From: Porites lobata | Taxonomy: Eukaryota; Cnidaria; Anthozoa; Scleractinia; Poritidae | Assembly: GCA_942486035.1 (NCBI GenBank) | Contig: CALNXK010000386.1 | Span: 159,501 to 223,500, forward strand | Length of the DNA: 64,000 nucleotides | Reading direction: 5' to 3' | Program-made: the position numbers and the translations under genes | Shown here: positions 44,554-55,000 of the stretch, piece after piece | Numbering within the stretch: the stretch's first letter is position 1 | Layout of the letters: each line of letters begins with the position of its first letter | Notes under the pieces: model-generated | What the model saw: the letters and a program-made list of their open reading frames with translations, nothing else | The model's database searches: none | What the model was told of the DNA's origin: nothing

Positions 44554-45737
44554 GACATTCTCAATATGGTCAATTGACAGCTGTCAAAACAGGATAGCCA
44601 CTGACCAGTATCCCATGACCATATGGCGGGCTCATGTGTCAACTCACGGAGGTGACGTGATTTATTTGGAAGCTGTCCGCTGACCAGTTAATTGTTTTAC
44701 TAGATCGCGAACAATGTTCAATCTCATACTTTTACTAGTTTGGGAGCACAGGAAACTGATAATGCACACATATTGGACATCAATGTTTTGATCAATTGAC
44801 AGCTGTCAAAACAAGGTACCCGCTGACCAGTTCACTTGACCGTATCGCGGGCTCAGGTGTCGACCCATCGAGGTCAAGTATTTTTTGAAGTTATCCGCTG
44901 ACAAGTTACTAGTTTTTAAGTGATCGCAGGCTCAAGTCCAATTGTTTTTCTAAATTCATATGAAATATGTTGTGTTTATGTGCTGCACAATTAAAATTTT
45001 GACCTCGGACACGAAAATTCAGCCAGCTGTTACAGGCAGGGAAGACAGTTGCTTTTGACTTTTCTCACCATGGTCACGCGTTGGTCACGCTCTACGTCCA
45101 ATTTTTATGCTCTGATTGGTCAAAATTTGACAGGTGAGTTCATGCCGAAAATTTATGCAGCATCTTGAATCTTGTTTACTTTGACAGCTGAAGCTGACAG
45201 AGTTTTGTGCCAACTTGTGATGTTTTTAACTGTCTTTTTGCACTGGATGTACAAAATGAAATTCAGCTGCTATCAGGAAACTTCTGTTATTCATGGCTAG
45301 TTTTTTTATTGGGTTTTTGGTTGAGAAATACGTCGCTTGTCAAAGTCGGAAATCCGATTTCGGATGGCATCGTTTTCGTTTTCACCTTTCTTGATGCGTA
45401 AGAGGATTGCAAAGTCTGAAGCGATACTGGCTTTACTTGATACCTTTCAGGAGCTGCATCTCGAGTGGTAAGCCAGAGAAACTATTGTATTTGATGTTTG
45501 TTTTTTTGTATCTAATTTAATGACGTCGAGCGTAGTTTATGCGGGTATTTAGTTTATGCACGTTTGTAAGATTTGAGACAATGATCTGACCGAGTCTCAG
45601 GTTTGATATAAGCTTACAGAACTTTAAAAAGCCTTTAGACAGTTTCTCACCGCAAATAGAAAGAAAACGTTCCAAAGAATATTTAGTTATAATTCTGACG
45701 GAAAAGAAAGTTTCGAGCGATTTTCTTACCTCGAGTT
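44554..45737 (+). repeat. Family B repeat, split copy, middle part
   Basis: Matches 16048-17223 of the reference copy closely, including the short frames at 45207-45401 and, antisense, about 45520-45720. It stops at CCTCGAGTT, where the large Mutator-like element begins, and resumes at 59567. Confidence 0.87.
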
Positions 45738-45751
45738 GGGTGTATGTAAAT

Positions 45752-45825
45752 GGCGGAACCTGCCCGGAACTGCCCGGAACCAACCGGAACCCCCCGGAAC
45801 CCCCCGGAACCTACCCGGAACCTTG
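45752..45825. repeat. GGAACC minisatellite at left end of Mutator-like element
   Basis: About seven units of CCGGAACC(T/C)(G/A)CC type, 10-12 bp each. The mirror array lies at 59461-59550. Terminal repeats of this kind may serve as multiple transposase sites; that is inference. Confidence 0.85.
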
Positions 45826-46030
45826 AAAAAAGCGCAAATGATAAAATTAAAAAAAAAACAAATAACAAAAAATAATACAAATCAAATAAAAATAATGAAA
45901 ATGAAATAAATATACTAAATATAGGTAGCTTCCACCTTAAAAATAGTCTGAAAGCTACAATTTTTATTATTTTATTTCGTTTTAATTATTTTAATTTGAT
46001 TTGTATTATTTTTATTGTTTATTTGGTTCC
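45826..46030. repeat. A-rich/T-rich foldback next to left terminus
   Basis: AACAAATAACAAAAAATAATACAAATCAAATAAAAATAATG (read in parts, 45857-45900) is imperfectly complementary to the T-rich stretch 45960-46025 ending GGTTCC. The spacer holds GGTAGCTT..AAAGCTAC. The left subterminal region can fold on itself. Confidence 0.6.
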
Positions 46031-46085
46031 CGTCCTCTTGTTAAATCAGCCTAATACTTGAACAGGTCGGCACGTGACTAACGGA

Positions 46086-49000
46086 ATGCCAAAGACCAAA
46101 GTACAAAGTATTGTTTTACGACTCGAAACCACGTGCGCTGTGGAAGTCAGCGAGAGAGCGTGGACAGTTTTTTCAAGTACGACCATGAATGAAGGGAAAG
46201 CCGAGACGATCACCATAGAAGATGAATCACAGTCTGAAGATGACAATAGTGAAGAGCTATATCAGCCGGTTTTTATGAGAACCGAGGAAACGTGTCCTTT
46301 TGCCAGGTAACATTTCCTTCGTACAAACAGAAATTTGACTGTTTACTGAGTTGCGTAAGCAAAAGCTGATATCTGCCCACAAATTTACGCGGTTTTGTTT
46401 TATTTCAACAGTGCTGTAAAAACTGAGGGGAACGGTCATAATGAAGTAATCGAAATCCTTTCCTCGCCGGAAAGAAGTCCGGAAAAGAAAAGGTAAGCGC
46501 AGGTTCACTTTTCGTGGAGGCATAGCGGGCTCCATTAAAGAAACAACCCGTGCTAAACGAAGTCACTAAGGAATTGTTTTAACCGGCCAAGGTAGTTGGT
46601 TTTCATTAAATAATGGTAAAACTGCCGTATGTTTACATATCAGACGAGGCCGGTTGAACTGGGTCAAGGTGTGTGTGCATATTATAAACTAATTGCGATT
46701 TTTAGACTTCTGACTGGGAAAAAAATAACACGGCATAAGTTTATTCTGTACGTAGTGGGCGGAGTCGTGAAGCCGTGTCAAAATCGCATATAGTTTTGTA
46801 TCGCGACTCAACTATTCCTTTTTTGAACCAAGGGACAATGAATGCACTATTGCAATTATTACTACTGTCGAAGAGCTTACACGAATACCGAACGTGCAAT
46901 AGGCCTTATCACGGTTTCCGATGCCATCTTACCGGGTACCTACGCAAAGCGGTCAGAAATCACAGTTCTTGTATGGGAAACCGATATTGATAACAAACAA
47001 CTTTTTCAAAAGCTAAATTTTGCAGAATTTGTGAATCGCAAGGTTAAGGTACAAGTTAGAAGTTTGTGTTCACCAAGTTTGAGGGATGTAGCCTGGCTAG
47101 AAGACACTCAGTTGACTTTTCTTATCAAGTTTCATTCATTTGTTTGTAAATATGGCTGGGTAGCTGCGGTTCGCGTGAAAACAAAATTGTAGACAAATGT
47201 AAGGGAAACTAAAAATTAACCGGAGCGCCTTCTAGCCCAGCTACGTCCTTAATATTTGGCGAATACAATTTGCTACTTAGTATGATATAATTTATTTATT
47301 ATTTTATTTATTTATTATTTTCCCACAATAAAGATTACACAAGCATTACATTATACAAAGATGTGGCGAGGGGACCTCAGAAAACCACAAGGCTTGTACG
47401 AGGAGGCCCCCTCGTTACAATAATATTAAGCAATAGAACTATAACAACACACAACAACGGACAGTACAAGACGCATTATCAATATAGTAGAAAATCAAAA
47501 ACTTTCGTTTTAAACGATTGCAATGTAAAAATCGAAGTGACTGAGTTTGGTAAAGAATTCCAAATTTTTGGGCCTTGGAACAAAATAGAAAATTGTTTGG
47601 TGTTAGTTCGGCAGGCATGAGAACGGAAATGCGAGGAACTTCTAGTATTATAATTATGAATATTGCTACTAGTAACAAAAAGGTTCGAAAAAAGCGGTGG
47701 CAGTAATTGATGATAATATGAAAACATAAATTGTGCAGTATAGAATGAATTAATGTTGTATATGTCCAAAATCTTTAAACGGAAAAATAATGGTTCAGAG
47801 TGCGCGCGAAAATCTGCATTTGTAATAATTCGTACTGCTCGCTTTTGTAGAAGAAAAATTCTATTAAGGTTTGTTACATAAGTGGAGGACCAAACTGTGG
47901 TACAATATGTTAAATAAGGATAAATTAAGGTATAATAAAGAGACTTTTTTGTTGTTTCAGAAAGAAAGAAACGAGACCTAAACATGAAGCCAATAGATTT
48001 TGAAATTTTCTTACATATATAAGTAATATGCGGCTTCCACGTTAGATGCTCGTCGATAAAAACCCCTAAAAATTTAACTACCTTTACTTGTTTTAATAAA
48101 ACCTCATCGTACAAGACAGGATTTATTGGGAAGCCGACTGGTTTTTGCCTTGCTGCAAAAATGATATAATTAGTTTTCGTTATGTTAACAGAGAGCTTAT
48201 TTGCTTTCATAAAAAGATCAATTTGAGATAAATCATTATTTACATACTCACTCACAAAACTATTATAACATTCATTAGTATCGCTTTCATCGAAACGTAA
48301 ATTCCAATTAACACGAGAAAGAGAGAGCCGAAAATTGCTCTTATTTCTTTCTGAAAAATCTCTTTTAGTGAGATATTTAGTTTGGCTATTTTTCGACGCT
48401 ATTTCTGTCTCATCCACTTCATAAACAAAAACCGGTAGATGGTCAGAAATATCATTAATAACAATACCATTGAAATGTTTACACCTTACATTATTCGTGA
48501 ATATATTATCAATAAGTGTGGCCGAATGAGCAGTGATCCGAGTCGGTCTATTGATTAGAGGAATGAACATATGGGAAAATAGACTATCAACAAATTCTTG
48601 AGTAGGGGCATGATCGGAATAGTGAAACAGATCTATATTGTAGTCTCCACCCAAATAACAATATTTGTCATTTCTAGTTATTTTAGCAAGAATCTCATTA
48701 AATTTTTCCAAAAAGTCCCGAGTGTTATAATTAGGCGGACGATAAACAGTACCAACTATAATATTTTTCCCATTGGGAATGTTAATTTCAACAAAAAGAG
48801 TTTCGATCACTTCAGGTTCAGAATAATTACAATCGCGGCATAATTTGTATTCTAAATCGTCAAGTAAATAAAGACCTGCTCCACCGGCGGACTTGCTATC
48901 GCGGTGGTTCGAAATAAATTTATATCCAGGTATTTCCACCTGGTCCGACGTAAGCTCAGTTAGCCAGGTTTCCGATACGCATATGGCAGAAAATGGATTT

Positions 49001-52000
49001 TGCAAATGACTAAGCAGGAATTTAAATTTATCTAAATGACCGATTAGGCTTCGTGTATTAATATGAAATACAGAGAAGCAAGGAGAATTTGAACTATTAG
49101 TTAGCTTAGCATTAATTTCATCCTCAGTATAATAATTACTAGGAGGAGGAGAAAAAGTAAACTGTTGATCTAGATCTAACTCATTAAAGAAAAACTGATT
49201 AGAGACAGACGAATTATCAATTGGGTTGTACAAAAGAGAGCTTAATCGTTCGCTATCATAATGTAGAGGTCCATGTGTCATTTCATATAAAGCAATATTA
49301 AAATCGTTATTGCCTAAATGAGAAAAAGGGAGCTCAGGCTCAGGGAGCTCAGAGTCAGAAGCCATTTGGCTTCACTGGCTAATAATTAACTGTCAATGTA
49401 TATAGCCCGATACTTAGCTTTGTCTTGAGTTCTTGAACTCCTCAAAATTTGCCATAGACATAAAAGAATAGACTTGGGATGCTGGGTTATCATCTTTACG
49501 CAACAAAACTTTGCCATTCTTTGTCCAGGCAAACTTGAAGTGATTTACCCTCTTGAACTCTTTAACCTTAGCCAAAAGCTCGCGGTTCTTCTGTGTCAAG
49601 CTCTCGTTGATATACAAGTCAAACTCTTCGGTAAAACCAAGATCCATAGCTGTCTTACTCCTTATCTCTCTCTTTCTGCTCAACAAACGGTCACGGACAT
49701 TACGACGACAGAACTTTACAATTATTGGAGGGGCATTTCGGCCTTCTCTACTTGGCAGACGATGGCTGATAGAAATGTCGGCCAACGAGATCTCAAGCTC
49801 AGGATCAACCAACTCCACAACCTTACACACAAGATCGTCTGTTTAATTTGCGATTCATACGCTCTGCAAAATTTAAAAGGCTCTTTGCACTAATTTCTGA
49901 CCGCTTTGCTTACCATATTACAGTTTTTGGTTAGCTGACTTAAACTCGTGAACAACCCAACTCAATGTAATGTTCTCAATTTCAACTTTACTGAAAACCA
50001 ATCCCAGGCTCGAAAATATTTTCTCTCTTTCTGCTTGTCTTTCTTTCTTCAGCATCGCCGAATACAGATACGCATTCCAAAAAGCATATTTTTTTAATAT
50101 TTGTTGTTGCCGTTTTATGAAGTACACAAACAGTACACGTTCAAGGACAAAGACTTTTTATTACTCGCAATATATTCCACCGATTATGTAACGGGTGTAA
50201 CTTAGTTAACGCTTTTAAATGAAAAATGAGATTGATTCAATTTCCTCTTGTTAAGTTGGCTGAACACAGTTTTGATACCTGTGTTTCATTCACCTTTTTC
50301 TTTATAACCGACCCCCTTTGCAGAGTACAGAAGAGGTAAATCTCTCACGGACCTGCTCGTCAAAGCTAAGCTATGAAGGCTACATGCATTTACAGTAAAA
50401 TCACGCAGGAATTCCGTGCAGGCCTGTCACTAATATTTATCACTAAGAGTATTTCCGAGAGTGCAATTTTCATTCAATCGCAACTTTTTTGACTTACTAC
50501 TCATGCGCTGGAGTTAACTGGGTTCTTCCAACGGTTCTTTCAAGGCCGCCACACATTAGCCGATTTTTTGTCGTCCGACCAAAAAATCTTCACTTGTCGG
50601 CTAGTTTGCGGTGAATTCAGACAAGTCTGCGACAAGATCGGGGCTTGTCGGGCGGAATCTGACAGTGCTAGATCTCAAAACGTCTTGTCGGGCCTTGTCG
50701 GCTAGTGTGCGGTGGACCAAGACAATTTGTCGGCGCTCGCGCGCGGCTCAACCAATTAGGAAATGTCATGGGAGTCACGTGAGTGGAATAGGCGCCATCT
50801 TGATTTTCAATAACCCGGCCCAAGCCTCATTACGCGGTTAGTCGCGACAAAAAATGGGCTAGTGTGCGGCAAGCTGATGGCCCGACAAATTTTAACCCTA
50901 TTTGACCCCGACAAAAGATCCACGACAAAAAATCAGCTATTGTGCTGCAGCCTTAACAAAGAAAAAGCTGAGAATTGCTAGGTTCTTTGCATCGTCACGT
51001 TTTCTAACATATCTTTGTAATAAAAGACTAAAGCCATCGATACACTGCGTTCAATTATATAGGAAAATAGCGCAGATATTGCGGGTGTTGAGTAAATAAA
51101 ATGATCGCTTTATCAGCGGCATGTTTGCTTTTTGCAATCCTTGTGCGGCGCGCGCTGAATTGCAGCAGCAAATTGTGTTCGGCCACCAATTCGCACGCAA
51201 AAGGGACTCATTCCGAAACTTGAATTTGGTGGTTTAATACCTGTTGTGGAGCTCCAGTGCCCAGTGCAGTGCCTAAATCTCGAATATTTTTATCAAGACT
51301 ACTTGTGCAAGCTTTAAAAACCTTTCTTTAATCCTTCTTCTTTTATTTTGTAGGTTAAAGGTTGAACTTTCAGAGGACCAGAGTCCTGAAATAGAAATTC
51401 ACAGGAGATGTTTGGAATTCCAACCAAGGTAGGTTACATACATTCAGAAAAAAGTGAACCAATACATGTAAGTGAGGTTATAGCTGACAAATTTTTAAAA
51501 AAGGTACCAAATAAAAATTTAGGACAGTTTCACCTTTTTCGCGTCCAAAGCCACTGGTGATCAATTCATTTGTCATTACGGCTTCTTAGTATACTCAGGA
51601 TCGAAGAAACACTGACTCTTCCGCTGTTGGAAATTAAATTTTACTTCTGACGCTTTTATAAGCTGGTCCCAAGTATACTACTTCTCGCCAGCTTCAGCTC
51701 CGAATTTATTTATTTCTTGTAATATTGATTCTTATGACATTTGGGCACTGTAAATGTGTTCATTTATAACGAGTCTGTTTATATGATTAAAAGTAGTAAG
51801 AAGTAAGAAACATGGACGTCATTGTTCCTATGTTTAGATAACGTAAGACCTTTCTCGGGGCAGTTCTTACGGCAGTTTCAAGATATATTGCACATCAGTC
51901 ATGATAATTGTTAATTCAAAGTTAACATTTTGCGGGATTAGTCTGACTGGTTTGATTTCTGTTAGGAACTGCGAAGTGTTACCAAGAATCGTCAGCTACT

Positions 52001-55000
52001 TTGCCGGGAATTTATCTTTTCCCATGACTGAAATAAACGATGGCGAATTTTCCGTGACTGAAACTGCCCGCATTCTGTTGTCAACAAATGCAACGTCAAA
52101 AGCTGTTTGTCAAAAATTCCCAAAAGGTGCTCAACAGAACTGCTGTTTCTTGGTGAACCTTACGAACTCGAAAGACCCACGTGATTTACGTGCCGACGAT
52201 CTAGGGACCTGGAGACACAACGGAGTTGTTACCACATACCTCAGAGTTAATCAAAGTGCGAATAAGAATGGAGAAATATGTCAACACCCAAAGAATTTCA
52301 AGCCTAGTAAGGAAGATATGGTGGACAGTAATATGTTTGTTATGCGTCGCACGTATCACGCAAACGGAACTGCGTCAGATTACAAACGACTTATTGTAGA
52401 GATGGAAGGTAAGAATATCGTACTTTAAGGTAAACACATACCGCACGTCAGTGCAGAATGCGCGCCTAATAACAACAAAAAACAAAACAACAAAAAACAA
52501 CAAGCCTAGTCTATATTAGCAACTTCTTTATGTCGTTTGCTATTGATTGAAGAGTCAGATCGTTGTTCTCCTGAAAATCACTCGCTTGGTAAAATTCGGC
52601 GAAAGCTCATATAAGGTCTATGTTTTCCTTTTGAGCGCAAATCAGGGTGCGAGGACCCCAACTTTTCTGTTTTGTTTTTCGTCTTTTCCATGAGAGCCCA
52701 GTGAAATCCAGCTTGTGCGCCATTGACCAAACAATTGAGACAATTTTTGACCTTAAAGGAAACAGTAAACAAGGAATTGCGAAAACGCCTCTGTCGAAGC
52801 TCAATTTTAGCTTTATGAGATCAGTTTAAACACGCGAGTGTCTTATAAAGAAATGTGGAGAACTCTAGCGACAGGACTTAAAAATTTGCATACTCCTTAA
52901 TTTTGACAAGAACAGATTAGTAGACTGGTATACACAATGTCTATCCTACACTTAAAAATGTGGATTGTAACAGAAGGTAACAGATTATAGTGATTCATAT
53001 ACTAGTGACGTCTGTTTATCGTTAGAGTCTCTTCTAACTGAGCACTCCGTTAAACACCTCGTTTTCTCTCACCCAGATCACAAAGGTTGCCTTTTGCCGG
53101 TATGCGTCCTCAAGTACAATTTCGATGGGCCGGAACATTCTTTTGAAGTTGCACCGCATGGTAATTCAAAAGGAAGAACAGGGTATATGAGAACAATGCC
53201 TAGTACACTGGATCTCCTGAGAAAAGAGGCGCAGAGTTACACGCCCAAAGTAGCCGTGGAAGTTGTAGACGATGCTAACGGTGGTATCATGGAGGCTGAC
53301 AGCGCTGGTAGTTTACCTAGGAATCGGCAACAGGCTAGCAATTACAGAAGAACCGTATCAGGAAGCAATGAACGAAGACGAAAGAACGTGAAAGGCCTAA
53401 GGGACGAACTGTCTGCTGTGATGGAAATGTGTTTTAATCAGTCTCGTACTCCGGAAACAGCGTTTGTTCGCAAGGTCCAAGGCGCCCCCGACACAATGTG
53501 CGTCCTTGCATCCGACTACCAATTACGTGAGTTGGAGCGTAATGCGACAAAACCTGAAGCTTTTAAAATCGTCTCAGTAGATCCAACATTTAATCTCGGA
53601 GCGTTCGATGTCACGGTAATGACTTTCGAGCACGGGCTTGTTATCAATAAGCGCACTGGTAAACACCCCGTCATCATGGGTCCAATCCTGGTCCACCGAA
53701 GGAAACAGTTTTCGAACTACTTTTACTTTATGTCCTCCTTGGTGGAGCTGAAACCCTCCCTCTCTGAAATTCAAGCCTTTGGAACGGATGGAGAGACTGC
53801 TTTGCAGCAGGGTTTGTCCAAGCCCTGCACCAATCCAAGGCTCCTCAGATGCTTCGGACACTTTAAAAGAAACTGTGGAGACAAGCTCACTACTCTTGGC
53901 GTTCCCAAACAGTTCCAGAGTGCGTTCATTGGGGACATATTTGGTTACAACATCGGAGGCACTCACCATGAGGGGCTGGTGGACTCAGATAGCGAAGAGG
54001 TGTTCGATGCAAAGCTTTTGTCGCTTGAGGTAAATTACCACTTAAAGGTACCATACGTATTCAAACAGTAGATGGACACTATTCTCGTTTCATGTTTTTC
54101 TTCCCTTTTAGCCACAACGTTCTCCTTTACTGTCCCAAGACAATGCTGATAGAATAACGAATTATCACTCAGTCAGACATGAGAACAGACAATATATTAA
54201 TACGAACTTTAGGGTATGAGCAAGACTTTAACCTTCGAGTGAGCAAGTAGAGAATGCTCTTCCACCCTCTTGAAGATTTTTTTTGGGGGGTGTGTGTTGG
54301 GGGAGGAGGGAGTAGGAGAAGGTCAAGATTTTCAGTAGGTGTTAAATTATTCCTGGAAATATTCCTAGTTATTACGCATTTTGTCTTAAAGGGTTTTCTT
54401 TCCGGCGCTTGACATTTTTGCCCACTTTAACAAGCCTTAACATATTTCACTTGGTTTAAGTTCGATTGAAACATTTATCAGCAGTTTGATAAAATCGGAC
54501 ATGATGGATCCTAACTTTAGGCTACACGCAAAGACTGACGTTACATAACGTCATCATTGACACAGGATCTGTTATGTTGAAGAGGCCAGGAGAAAAATGG
54601 GCGAAGTACTGACGGTTAAAAAAGTTAACAACATTGCAACTGAAACAGAACAAAGACCCAAAGGTCCAACTACCTACCCTAATCCCGCGCAACTGTTTTT
54701 GAAAGGGCGAGTTTGTATCCGCCGGGAAAAATTGAATAGTGTAATCTTGTATTTTATTTCCCACTACACTTTAAAGCAAGGGAGTCTTGATTCATAGAGA
54801 ATCCGTCGATCAGTTAATTAATGATGCGTGCTGACTGGTATTGCTAAGCTTTCTATTTCTTTTCGCTCCTAACAAGAGACGTGGAACAATTTAGAAGTTA
54901 ATGCGAACCCGCTCAAAGTGCCCTCCTTCCATCAGTGGTTTTGCAAAAACAAGGCCAAAGAAATGAAAGAGCACATGCTTCCAGCTCTGCGAACGGAGGT

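Larger units (their letters stand above)
47285..49846 (-). mobile_element. CR1/L2-like non-LTR retrotransposon, truncated and internally deleted
   Basis: Minus strand. ORF1 remnant at 49830-49414, ORF2 at 49365-47479, and a 3' UTR containing GAGGGGACCTCAGAAAACC/GGCCCCCTCG pairing. It ends in an AATAAATAA-type tail at 47290-47330. Homology to ORF1 stops near 49845 with a TAA upstream, so it is 5' truncated. It lies antisense within intron 2 of the Mutator-like transposase. Confidence 0.85.
46493..51353 (+). other. Intron 2 of the transposase gene
   Basis: 4.86 kb, expanded by the CR1/L2-like retrotransposon (47285-49846) and a MITE (50543-50953). Frames at 46775-47192 have no recognisable product. 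49847-50540 holds nothing recognised. Confidence 0.7.
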
